Shown: in pieces, positions 9,508-16,447 of the stretch
Layout: each line of letters begins with the position of its first letter
Numbering within the stretch: position 1 is the first letter of the stretch
Assembly (NCBI GenBank): GCA_021783435.1
Contig: JAJXUC010000068.1
Coordinates: 1 to 19,246 of the forward strand
From: Pseudomonadota bacterium
GTDB lineage: Bacteria > Pseudomonadota > Gammaproteobacteria > Burkholderiales > Burkholderiaceae
Reading direction: 5' to 3'
Length of the DNA: 19,246 bases
Position numbers and translations under genes: made by a program
Notes under the pieces: model-generated
What the model was told of the DNA's origin: nothing
What the model saw: the letters and a program-made list of their open reading frames with translations, nothing else
The model's database searches: none

Positions 9508-10992
9508 ATGCAATCGCTACCCTTGCTGAGCCTGTCCATCTGGACGCCCATCGCCTTCGGCATCCTGATCCTGCTGCTCGGGCGCGAGACCAACGCCCCA
9601 GCCATGCGCTGGCTGGCGCTGGTCGGCGCCCTGTTGAGCCTGCTCGTGACCATCCCGCTGGTCACCGGGTTCAACATGGCCGACGCCGGCATGCAGTTCG
9701 TCGAGCGCGCGCCCTGGATCGAGCCGTTCAACATCCACTACCACCTCGGCATCGACGGCATCTCGCTGTGGTTCATCCCGCTGACCGCCTTCATCACGGT
9801 GATCACCGTGATTGCCGGCTGGGAGGTCATCACCGAGCGGGTCCCGCTCTACATGGCGTCCTTCCTCATTCTCTCGGGGCTGATGGTAGGGGTGTTCTGC
9901 GCGCTCGACGGCATCCTGTTTTACGTCTTCTTCGAGGCCACGCTGATTCCGATGTACCTCATCATCGGCATCTGGGGCGGTCCGCGCCGGGTGTATGCGG
10001 CGTTCAAGTTCTTCCTCTACACCCTGCTCGGCTCGCTGCTGATGCTGGTCGCGCTGATCTATCTGTACTTCCAGTCGGGCGGCAGCTTCAACATCCTCGA
10101 CTGGTACACCGTGCCGCTGTCGCGCATGGCGCAGATCCTGCTGTTCGTGGCCTTCTTCTTCGCCTTCGCGGTCAAGATTCCGATGTGGCCGGTCCACACC
10201 TGGCTGCCCGACGCGCACGTCGAGGCGCCGACCGGGGGTTCCATCGTGCTGGCGGCCATCATGCTCAAGCTCGGCGCCTACGGCTTCGTGCGCTTCGTGC
10301 TGCCCATCGTGCCGGACGCCAGCCATGAACTGGCGCCGGTGGTCATCGCCCTGTCCATCATCGCGGTCATCTACATCGGCCTGGTGGCGATGGTGCAGAC
10401 CGATATGAAAAAGCTGGTCGCCTACTCGTCCATCGCGCACATGGGTTTCGTCACCCTGGGCTTCTTCCTGTTCTCCGACCTCGGCGTGCAGGGCGGGCTG
10501 GTGCAGATGATCTCGCACGGCTTCGTCTCGGGCGCCATGTTCATGAGCATCGGCGTGCTGTACGACCGCATGCACACCCGGCAGATCGCCGACTATGGCG
10601 GAGTGACCGGCACCATGCCGCGCTTCGCCGCCTTCGCGGTGCTGTTCGGTATGGCCAATGCCGGACTTCCCGGGACCAGCGGCTTCGTCGGCGAATGGAT
10701 GGTGATCCTGGCCGCGGTCAAGAGCAGTTTCTGGCTCGGCCTGCTTGCCGCAACGACGCTGATCCTGGCGGCGGGCTACACCCTGTGGATGGTCAAGCGC
10801 GTGTTCTTCGGCCCGGTGGCGAATGATCACGTCGCGGCGCTGAAGGACATCGGCGCCCGCGAGTTTCTCATCCTTGGCGTCCTGGCGGCCGCCGTGCTGT
10901 GGTTCGGCTTGTATCCCAAATTCTTCACCGATCCGATGCAAGCCAGCGTCACCCAACTCCTGCAGCATGTCGCTGCTTCCAAACTGCAGTAA
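9508..10992 (+). CDS. nuoM: NADH-quinone oxidoreductase subunit M (NuoM)
   Basis: NuoM is the ND4-type antiporter-like proton-pumping subunit. It is 494 aa. Conserved residues visible are Glu143 in FFEATLIPMYLIIG, Lys223 in AVKIPMWPVHTWLPDAHVEAP, and the MLKLGAYGFVRF helix. It lies 33 bases after nuoL, and no clear Shine-Dalgarno is seen before ATG 9508. The start is kept because the sequence from MQSLPLLSLSIWTPI matches the expected first helix. Translation may depend on coupling to nuoL. Confidence 0.96.
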   Translation: MQSLPLLSLSIWTPIAFGILILLLGRETNAPAMRWLALVGALLSLLVTIPLVTGFNMADAGMQFVERAPWIEPFNIHYHLGIDGISLWFIPLTAFITVITVIAGWEVITERVPLYMASFLILSGLMVGVFCALDGILFYVFFEATLIPMYLIIGIWGGPRRVYAAFKFFLYTLLGSLLMLVALIYLYFQSGGSFNILDWYTVPLSRMAQILLFVAFFFAFAVKIPMWPVHTWLPDAHVEAPTGGSIVLAAIMLKLGAYGFVRFVLPIVPDASHELAPVVIALSIIAVIYIGLVAMVQTDMKKLVAYSSIAHMGFVTLGFFLFSDLGVQGGLVQMISHGFVSGAMFMSIGVLYDRMHTRQIADYGGVTGTMPRFAAFAVLFGMANAGLPGTSGFVGEWMVILAAVKSSFWLGLLAATTLILAAGYTLWMVKRVFFGPVANDHVAALKDIGAREFLILGVLAAAVLWFGLYPKFFTDPMQASVTQLLQHVAASKLQ

Positions 10993-11007
10993 GCCTGCCC
11001 CTTCACG

Positions 11008-12468
11008 ATGAACTGGATTGCGGTCTATCCCGAGATCTTCCTGCTGATCATGGCTTGCGTGGTCATGCTCGCCGACCTGTTTTTCAAGGGCGCCGAGCAT
11101 CGCGTGGCCTATGGCCTGACCTTGTTCACCCTGCTGGTCCTGGTCGTGCTGAGCGCGGCTTACTACGTGGCCGGGTTCGATCTGTTCGCGATGGACCGCA
11201 TGGTCATCGTCGATCCCATGGCCATGCTGCTCAAGCTGTTCACCACGGTGGCCACCGGCATGAGCCTGATCTACGCCCGGCGCTACGCGCTGGATCGCGG
11301 CATGTGGGGCGGCGAGTTGTTCAGCCTTGCGCTGTTCGCCCTGCTCGGCCAGTTCGTGATGATTTCCGGCAACAACCTTCTGGTCATCTACCTCGGACTC
11401 GAATTGCTTTCCCTGGCCCTGTATGCGCTGGTAGCCTTGCGCCGCGACTCGGCGCTGGCCACCGAGGCCGCCATGAAGTATTTCGTGCTCGGCGCGCTGG
11501 CGTCGGGTTTCCTGCTCTACGGCATGTCCATGATCTACGGCGCCACCGGCTCGCTGGATCTGGCCGTCGCCTTCAAGACCATTTCGCTCGAACCGCTCAA
11601 CCGCGCCGCGCTGGTCATGGGGATCGTGTTCATCGTCGCCGGTCTGGCCTTCAAGCTCGGCGCCGCCCCGTTTCACATGTGGATTCCCGACGTTTATCAG
11701 GGCGCTCCCACCGCGGTGGTCCTGCTGGTCGGGGGCGCGCCCAAGCTCGCCGCTTTCGCCATGAGCATCCGGCTCCTGGTGGAGGGGCTGTTCCCTCTGG
11801 CCATGGATTGGCAGCAGATGCTGGTGGTGCTGGCCGTGTTGTCGATGGCCATCGGGAACTTTGCCGCCATTGCGCAAACCAATCTCAAGCGCATGCTGGC
11901 CTATTCGACGATCGCCCAGATCGGCTTCATGCTCTTGGGGCTGATGTCGGGCATGATCAACGGCAACGGCATCTCGGCTTCGGTGGCCTACAGCGCCTCC
12001 CTGTTCTACCTCGTGATCTATGTGCTCACCACGCTCGGGACTTTCGGCATCATCATGTTCATGGCCCACCAGGGTTTCGAGGCCGAAGACATCCAGGATT
12101 TCGCCGGACTGGGCAAGACGCATCCATGGCTGGCTGGCATCATGACCTTCCTGATGTTCTCGCTTGCCGGCCTGCCGCCGTTCGCCGGGTTCTATGCCAA
12201 ATTCGAAGTGCTTTCGGTCTTGCTTGCCACAGGCCGCATCTGGCTGGTCGTGCTCGCGGTCATCCTGTCCGTGGTCGGCGCCTTCTACTATCTGCGCATG
12301 ATCAAGACGATGTATTTTGACGCGCCGACGCGGGAACACAAGGTGCAGGCATCGCCGACTGCCTGGGTTCTGATGTCGCTCAACGGCTTGTCGGTGCTGG
12401 CCCTGGGTATCGTCCCTGGCGGCTTGATGACGCTGTGCTACCAGGCCATCGCCAACTCGCTGCACTGA
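11008..12468 (+). CDS. nuoN: NADH-quinone oxidoreductase subunit N (NuoN)
   Basis: NuoN is the ND2-type antiporter-like subunit, third of the proton channels, and closes the nuo cluster. It is 486 aa. Glu132 in YLGLELLSLALYALVAL and Lys216 in AFKLGAAPFHMWIPDVYQGAP are the expected channel residues, followed by the TNLKRMLAYSTIAQIG helix. The gene starts 15 bases after nuoM without an obvious Shine-Dalgarno. The frame is intact and the length is normal. Confidence 0.96.
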   Translation: MNWIAVYPEIFLLIMACVVMLADLFFKGAEHRVAYGLTLFTLLVLVVLSAAYYVAGFDLFAMDRMVIVDPMAMLLKLFTTVATGMSLIYARRYALDRGMWGGELFSLALFALLGQFVMISGNNLLVIYLGLELLSLALYALVALRRDSALATEAAMKYFVLGALASGFLLYGMSMIYGATGSLDLAVAFKTISLEPLNRAALVMGIVFIVAGLAFKLGAAPFHMWIPDVYQGAPTAVVLLVGGAPKLAAFAMSIRLLVEGLFPLAMDWQQMLVVLAVLSMAIGNFAAIAQTNLKRMLAYSTIAQIGFMLLGLMSGMINGNGISASVAYSASLFYLVIYVLTTLGTFGIIMFMAHQGFEAEDIQDFAGLGKTHPWLAGIMTFLMFSLAGLPPFAGFYAKFEVLSVLLATGRIWLVVLAVILSVVGAFYYLRMIKTMYFDAPTREHKVQASPTAWVLMSLNGLSVLALGIVPGGLMTLCYQAIANSLH

Positions 12469-12520
12469 TCCCGGCCTGTTTCACTTCCATCACAACGCAC
12501 TTTCCGGAAATTTCTTATCC

Positions 12521-12823
12521 ATGCAATCGTCCGCTGTCTGGCTGGTGCTGGTGTTGGCCATCATTGGCGCCAACCTGCCGTTCTTCTCCAACCGCTTTTT
12601 CCTCGTCTTTCCGCTCAAGCGCGACAAGGGCTGGATCATGCGGGTGGGCGAGCTGATCGTTCTGTACTTCATCGTGGGCGGCCTGTCGCTAGCGCTCGAA
12701 TCGCGCCTCGGCCAGATCTACCCGCAGAAATGGGAGTTCTATGCCGTGTCGGCCTCGATGTTCATCGTGCTGGCTTTTCCCGGTTATGTGGCGCGCTACC
12801 TCACGCGCCACGTCACCGATTAA
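12521..12823 (+). CDS. DUF2818 family small membrane protein
   Basis: This is a 100-aa protein with three hydrophobic segments, near residues 5-20, 43-60 and 75-92, separated by basic loops (FPLKRDKGW and VARYLTRH). It matches the DUF2818 family, which has no established function and commonly sits right after nuoN in Burkholderiales. That position suggests co-transcription and a possible accessory role with Complex I; this is inference from context only. The upstream CCGGAAA is at best a weak ribosome-binding site. The gap to nuoN is 52 bases. Confidence 0.85.
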   Translation: MQSSAVWLVLVLAIIGANLPFFSNRFFLVFPLKRDKGWIMRVGELIVLYFIVGGLSLALESRLGQIYPQKWEFYAVSASMFIVLAFPGYVARYLTRHVTD

Positions 12824-12844
12824 ACGCGCCAACCGTCGCAGTCC

Positions 12845-13435
12845 ATGACCGACCCCGAGCACGCCGGCCTGCAGGAAATCCCGGTGTCCTCGCACCGGGT
12901 GTTCGACGGGAACTTCCTGCACGTGCAGCGCGACACCGTGCGCCTGCCGGACGGCGCCTTGGCCGAACGCGAGTACATCAAGCACTCCGGCGCCGTCATG
13001 GTCATTCCGCTGCTGGCCAACGGCCGCGTGCTGATGGAGCGGCAGTGGCGCACGCCCATGCACCGCGTGATGATCGAATTTCCGGCGGGCAAGCTGGACC
13101 CCGGCGAGAGCTGGCAGGTCTGCGCCCAGCGGGAGCTGCGCGAGGAAACTGGCTACACCGCACGCGAATGGGCCTATATCGGCATCATCAACAACGCGAT
13201 TTCCTATTCCGACGAGGCAATCCACCTCGTGCTGGCGCGCGACCTGACCCCGGGGCGCCAGCAGCTCGACGCCCATGAGTTTCTCGATGTCTTCGAGGCG
13301 GAACCGCGGCAGGTCCTGAACTGGGTCCGCGAGGGCGGCATCACCGACGTCAAGACCGTGATCGGCGCGTTCTGGCTGGACAAGCTCTTGTCCGGAGCCT
13401 GGGATCTGCCCTGGCAGATGCTGAGCACGGACTGA
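12845..13435 (+). CDS. Nudix hydrolase, ADP-ribose pyrophosphatase type
   Basis: This is a 196-aa soluble enzyme likely to cleave ADP-ribose or another nucleoside diphosphate sugar to AMP plus the sugar phosphate, using Mg2+ or Mn2+. A complete Nudix box spans residues 82-104: Gly82, five residues, Glu88, seven residues, then RELREETGY with the metal-binding glutamates Glu97, Glu100 and Glu101. The N-terminal VFDGNFLHVQRDTVRLPDG and the GAVMVIPLL strand are typical of the NudF-like (ADPRase) subgroup. The substrate cannot be proven from sequence. It follows the DUF2818 gene by 21 bases and is probably the last gene of the nuo transcript. Confidence 0.9.
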   Translation: MTDPEHAGLQEIPVSSHRVFDGNFLHVQRDTVRLPDGALAEREYIKHSGAVMVIPLLANGRVLMERQWRTPMHRVMIEFPAGKLDPGESWQVCAQRELREETGYTAREWAYIGIINNAISYSDEAIHLVLARDLTPGRQQLDAHEFLDVFEAEPRQVLNWVREGGITDVKTVIGAFWLDKLLSGAWDLPWQMLSTD

Positions 13436-13459
13436 CCGCGCCGCGCCACGCGGCTGCGG
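13436..13459. terminator. GC hairpin between convergent genes
   Basis: Directly after the Nudix stop, GCCGCG (13440-13445) pairs with CGCGGC (13449-13454) across a 3-base loop. An outer CCGC/GCGG stem (13436-13439 with 13456-13459) extends it after one bulged T. This makes a stem of about 10 bp in the 29-base gap between two converging genes. No U-run is present on either strand, so this is a candidate bidirectional transcript end rather than a textbook intrinsic terminator. Confidence 0.45.
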
Positions 13460-13464
13460 ACGGC

Positions 13465-14232
13465 TTACATCGCGCGGCCGCTTTCCAGCCACGCGGCCCA
13501 GTCCGCGGCGCCTTCGGCACGCGCCTTGCGCGCCGCCGCATCCCAGTCGTAATCCACCGCAAGCAGCGCCGCGCTCCAGCGTCCAGCGCGGCGCTCGCAT
13601 AGCGCGTAGCGCGCGTGCGGGCTGCCGGTTTCGATGACGTGAAACCCGCCATGCGTGTCGTCGAAGGCGGGCAGCCCCACGCTTCCAGGGTTCACCAGCA
13701 GGCTCGCCCCGTGCCGCACGACGCGCGGCTGATGACTGTGGCCGCAGAGCAGCAGCTCGGGCTGATCCAGGCCGTTCAGCCGCGCCGCGATTTCCTGCGG
13801 CCGCGCCAGGCGCGCACCCGCCGCACCAGAGTCCGGGCTCACGGTTTCCAGCAGATAGTCCAGATCATTCCCCGGCCGTCCATGCACCATCAGAACATTC
13901 GGCGCGGGCATGCGGGATGGGGGCAGGGCGGCGAGCCAGGCGATGTGCCGGTCCTCGCAGGCATCGAAGGCGAATTGATCCGACGCCCCGCCGGGCGATT
14001 GGGCGCAGGCCAGCAGCTGGCGCTCGTGATTGCCCGTGATGGACGGCCAATCAAGACGCAAGAGCAGATCGGCGGTCTCGCGCGGCCACAGCGGCCCGCT
14101 GAGCAGGTCGCCGCAGTCGACGATGAGGTCAGCTCCACGCCGTGCAATGTCGTCCAGCACCGCCTGCAAGGCGGCCAGGTTGCCGTGGATGTCCGAGACC
14201 GCGGCGATGCGCAGGGTTGGGGTCGTGGGCAT
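13465..14232 (-). CDS. Calcineurin-like metallophosphoesterase
   Basis: This is a 255-aa two-metal phosphoesterase of the YfcE/MJ0936-like family. The full motif set is present: Asp14 and His16 (SDIHGN), Asp42 (CGDLL), Asn68 and His69 (GNHE), His117 (VHGRP), and His165 and His167 (GHSHQP). The substrate is unknown; relatives act on phosphodiesters or nucleotides. ATG 14232 is preferred over upstream ATGs at 14256 and 14280 because GAGGGAG sits just ahead of it on this strand and the first strand of the fold (RIAAVSDIHG) starts soon after. The gene converges on the Nudix gene and diverges from rcoM. Confidence 0.9.
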   Translation of the reverse strand: MPTTPTLRIAAVSDIHGNLAALQAVLDDIARRGADLIVDCGDLLSGPLWPRETADLLLRLDWPSITGNHERQLLACAQSPGGASDQFAFDACEDRHIAWLAALPPSRMPAPNVLMVHGRPGNDLDYLLETVSPDSGAAGARLARPQEIAARLNGLDQPELLLCGHSHQPRVVRHGASLLVNPGSVGLPAFDDTHGGFHVIETGSPHARYALCERRAGRWSAALLAVDYDWDAAARKARAEGAADWAAWLESGRAM

Positions 14233-14318
14233 GATGCTCCCTCGGTCGAGTCTGTTCATTTTGACACCAGGCCTGCTCAAAAAGCTTCAACACACCACCG
14301 AAAAAGGTCACACAGCCC

Positions 14319-14474
14319 TCAAACCAAACACCCAAGTCTTGTCAGCGGCGAATGGCTGATGTGGCATAGTCCGACCATGCGTCCATCAGCGCCTTGCGCT
14401 CCTCCCAAAGATCGCCGCGTCGGTACCTGCCGCTTTGGGAAAACCAGATCATCATCTCGTTTGCGCATCGCCAT
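14319..14474 (-). CDS. Possible small ORF, unrecognised (51 aa)
   Basis: This short open frame starts at an ATG with GGAG six bases ahead on the - strand. Its product is basic at the N-terminus (MAMRKRDDD) and ends near HISHSPLTRLG. I recognise no family. The coding evidence is only the ribosome-binding-site-like sequence and an open frame. Its 3' end covers the repeat copy at 14340-14360, so it may equally be non-coding or a remnant of a lost element. Confidence 0.2.
   Translation of the reverse strand: MAMRKRDDDLVFPKRQVPTRRSLGGAQGADGRMVGLCHISHSPLTRLGCLV
14340..14360 (+). repeat. Near-direct repeat copy 1 (left of rcoM)
   Basis: TGTCAGCGGC at 14340-14349 is followed by GAATGG and CTGAT. 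The same word order recurs at 15339-15360 with one substitution and a one-base length difference plus one neighbouring change. The two copies are in the same orientation and bracket the rcoM gene about 1 kb apart. Confidence 0.5.
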
Positions 14475-14575
14475 CGTTTGCTCCAAGATCAAAAATGAAT
14501 GTCGTTTCAGGCTGATCGCACCTGGGTTAATCTTGTAAAAGCCCATGCTCATTGGAAAATAGATGGAGACAAGAC

Positions 14576-15328
14576 ATGGATGCCAGAGCCACGCACAACT
14601 CGGCTTTGTACCTGTTCGAGAAGTTCGAAGTTGGCGTGGTTCACCTGGACGCACTGCGCACAGTCTTGGCCATGAACGACTACGCCCGCAAGGTGCTACC
14701 AATCGGCGAAAAGCAGCCGTTCGACAAACTCGTGTCTTCCTTCCACCCGGAGCGCTCCAAGTCGAAGGTCAATTTCTTGCTCGACCAAGCATCGAGATGT
14801 CCAGTCGGCAACGAAACGCCAATGGCCATGATCATCAACATTCCTGAGCAGGTGTTATTGATCAAGGTGACTCGCCTAGCTAATCACTTGGGCGCCACAA
14901 CGGGTTTTGTGCTGGTGTTCTACGACGTCACGCAGGTCGTCACCCAGGATGACGCACCGGTCGATTCGCAACAGCGCAACCGTCGCCTCTCGCGCATTCC
15001 CATGGTGGCCAACCACAAGGTGGCGTTTGTCGACACGGCCGATGTGCTGTGCCTCGAATCGCAGGCCCATTACACACGGATACTCACGCCCGACGGCTTT
15101 CATTTCTGCAACCTGAGCATCAGCGACCTGGCGTCCCGGCTCGACCCGGCGCAATTCATGCGCGTGCACCGCTGCTTCATCGTCAACTTGCAGGCTGTGG
15201 TCGAACTTGGCCGCGAGGGCAGCAAGACCCACATCGTGCTGCGCGGCAAGCACCCTGCGCCCATACCAGTGTCGCGCAGCGAGGTGGCGCAGTTGCGTGC
15301 CGCGCTCGGGCTCATGAAACGTATCTGA
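14576..15328 (+). CDS. rcoM: RcoM-type CO-sensing PAS-LytTR transcription regulator
   Basis: This is a one-component regulator of 250 aa with an N-terminal haem-binding PAS domain (about residues 10-125) and a C-terminal LytTR DNA-binding domain (about 140-250; FMRVHRCFIVNL near 194-205). It matches RcoM, the CO sensor of Burkholderia xenovorans. There His74, Cys94 and Met104 are the haem ligands (Met being displaced by CO); here they correspond to His57 in FHPERS, Cys75 in RCPVG, and Met85 in MAMIINIP. The 10-residue Cys-Met spacing is identical and the His-Cys spacing is 18 instead of 20. ATG 14576 is chosen over TTG 14552 because GGAGAC (14565-14570) precedes it. The gene sits directly upstream of coxMSL and almost certainly activates it when CO is present. 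Confidence 0.92.
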   Translation: MDARATHNSALYLFEKFEVGVVHLDALRTVLAMNDYARKVLPIGEKQPFDKLVSSFHPERSKSKVNFLLDQASRCPVGNETPMAMIINIPEQVLLIKVTRLANHLGATTGFVLVFYDVTQVVTQDDAPVDSQQRNRRLSRIPMVANHKVAFVDTADVLCLESQAHYTRILTPDGFHFCNLSISDLASRLDPAQFMRVHRCFIVNLQAVVELGREGSKTHIVLRGKHPAPIPVSRSEVAQLRAALGLMKRI

Positions 15329-15338
15329 AAAACTGAAC

Positions 15339-15360
15339 TGTCAGCGGCAAATGTCCTGAT
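15339..15360 (+). repeat. Near-direct repeat copy 2 (right of rcoM)
   Basis: TGTCAGCGGC at 15339-15348 is followed by AAATGTC and CTGAT, and starts 11 bases after the rcoM stop. It matches copy 1 at 14340-14360 in the same orientation. The shared TG-starting word could be an end repeat of a lost mobile element, but no transposase is present. Confidence 0.5.
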
Positions 15361-15408
15361 CTAGGGATATTCCTGCATTGCGCTTGGCGCGCGACTTGAT
15401 CTGAGCAG

Positions 15409-15459
15409 TTCGTGAAGCCAGATGCACATTACGTGCGAAAAAAACCAAATTTGATGCGG
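15409..15459 (+). promoter_or_regulatory. Candidate RcoM operator: three direct repeats at 21-bp spacing
   Basis: Three related words start exactly 21 bp apart: TTCGTGAAG (15409-15417), TACGTGCGA (15430-15438) and TTGATGCGG (15451-15459). T1, T5 and G6 are shared by all three, CGTG by the first two, and TGCG by the last two. From memory, DNase footprinting of B. xenovorans RcoM-1 showed operators made of three direct-repeat sites 21 bp apart on centre, so both geometry and position (upstream of coxM, next to rcoM) fit. The exact base preference is not verified here. Confidence 0.55.
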
Positions 15460-15480
15460 AAACCCCTGTAAAAACGCGCA

Positions 15481-15510
15481 CTTACATCAGAATAAAAATC
15501 TTCGTAAGAT
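15481..15510 (+). promoter_or_regulatory. Candidate coxM promoter (weak sigma70-like)
   Basis: CTTACA (15481-15486) and TAAGAT (15505-15510), 18 bases apart, each match 4 of 6 consensus positions. The inferred start would be near 15517, giving a leader of about 49 bases. The nearest proposed RcoM site is centred about 26 bp upstream of the -35 box, a workable distance for activation. A weak core promoter would be expected for an activator-dependent operon. Other placements are possible. Confidence 0.3.
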
Positions 15511-15565
15511 CGGCGGGCAGTTTGACAAAGGTCAATTGCAACAACTAGACCCGCAGGAGACAAGC

Positions 15566-16429
15566 ATGATTCCACCCAGTTTCGAGTACCACACGCCACG
15601 CTCCGTGAGGGAAGCCGTGGCCCTGTTAGGACAGCTCGGCTCTGAAGCCAAATTGCTCGCAGGTGGCCACAGCTTGCTGCCCATGATGAAGCTGCGTTTT
15701 GCCGAGCCGACGCACCTGATTGATATCAACCGCATCCCCGAACTGCGCGGTATTCGCGAAGATGGCCATAAGGTCGTGATCGGCGCCATGACGGTGGAAA
15801 ACGACCTGATCACGTCACCCATCCTGCAGGCTAAGGTGCCGCTGTTAGCCGAAGCGGCCCAACTGATTGCCGACCCGCAAGTACGCAGCCGCGGCACCAT
15901 CGGCGGCGACATCGCTCACGGCGACCCTGGCAACGACCACCCGGCCCTGTCTCTCGCCATGGAAGCGTCCTTCGTGCTGGAAGGCCCCAAGGGTCGTCGC
16001 ACCGTGGCCGCCGACGGTTTCTTCCTCGGCACCTACATGACTCTTCTCGAAGAAAACGAGGTGATGTGCGAGATTCACGTGCCAGCGTTTGCGCAGGGCA
16101 CTGGCTGGGCCTATGAAAAGCTCAAGCGCAAGACAGGCGACTGGGCCACTGCCGGCTGCGCGGTGGTCATGCGCAGACAGGGTGATCGCATCACGCATGT
16201 GCGCATTGCGCTGACCAACGTGGCGCCCACCGCGCTGCGCGCCGAGGCCGCCGAGCAGTCGCTTCTCGGGCAGGCGTTGACGCCAAGCACGCTGCAGGTC
16301 GCGGCCGATGCCGCCACTGCCATCTGCGAACCCGCCGAAGACCTGCGTGGCGATGCCGAATACAAGACTGCAATGGCCGGCCAGATGGTCAAACGCGCGT
16401 TGTCCAAGGCTTGGGCCCGTTGCCAATAA
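15566..16429 (+). CDS. coxM: Aerobic CO dehydrogenase medium (FAD) subunit, CoxM
   Basis: CoxM is the flavoprotein subunit of the Mo-Cu CO dehydrogenase. It takes electrons from the CoxS clusters to FAD and passes them to the respiratory chain at the cytoplasmic membrane. It is 287 aa, the family length. The two FAD-binding signatures are AGGHS at residues 32-36 and TIGGD at 111-115. ATG 15566 is chosen because AGGAGA (15555-15560) lies 5 bases upstream and MIPPSFEYHTP matches the family start; TTG 15536 lacks this. The gene order M-S-L is that of canonical cox operons. Confidence 0.95.
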   Translation: MIPPSFEYHTPRSVREAVALLGQLGSEAKLLAGGHSLLPMMKLRFAEPTHLIDINRIPELRGIREDGHKVVIGAMTVENDLITSPILQAKVPLLAEAAQLIADPQVRSRGTIGGDIAHGDPGNDHPALSLAMEASFVLEGPKGRRTVAADGFFLGTYMTLLEENEVMCEIHVPAFAQGTGWAYEKLKRKTGDWATAGCAVVMRRQGDRITHVRIALTNVAPTALRAEAAEQSLLGQALTPSTLQVAADAATAICEPAEDLRGDAEYKTAMAGQMVKRALSKAWARCQ

Positions 16430-16447
16430 AACGCAGGAGACACCACC

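Larger units (their letters stand above)
14233..14575. other. Divergent intergenic region, metallophosphoesterase / rcoM
   Basis: This 343-bp region is visibly AT-richer than the flanking genes. It must hold the promoters of the metallophosphoesterase (- strand) and rcoM (+ strand), but I see no convincing -35/-10 pair for either. It contains the first copy of a near-repeat (14340-14360) whose partner lies just after rcoM. CGTTTGC occurs twice (14458-14464 and 14475-14481), and CGTTTC follows at 14503-14508, with irregular spacing. A small - strand frame is listed separately. Confidence 0.6.
15329..15565. other. rcoM-coxM intergenic regulatory region
   Basis: This 237-bp region is AT-richer than the coding sequence around it. 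In order it holds the second copy of the rcoM-flanking repeat (15339-15360), a near-palindrome AGGGATATTCCT (15363-15374), three 21-bp-spaced direct repeats proposed as RcoM operators (15409-15459), a candidate sigma70-type promoter (15481-15510), and the coxM ribosome-binding site AGGAGA (15555-15560). No open frame or clear rcoM terminator is seen. Confidence 0.7.

Noticed and set aside
7060..12465. Two very long - strand open frames (about 817 and 982 codons) opposite nuoL and nuoM-N
   Set aside because: Their products are monotonously rich in His, Gln, Glu, Asp and Arg, the antisense image of hydrophobic, GC3-biased membrane genes. The + strand frames encode unmistakable Complex I subunits with all key residues.
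14421..14575. A 21-bp-spaced RcoM operator upstream of rcoM itself
   Set aside because: TTnnnG-like words occur (14434, 14460, 14505), but no two are 21 bp apart; CGTTTGC copies are 17 bp apart. Autoregulation is not supported by this pattern.
15522..15550. TTGACA at 15522-15527 as the -35 box of a coxM promoter
   Set aside because: A -10 box 17 bases later would read CTAGAC and place the transcript start inside the ribosome-binding site, leaving almost no leader.
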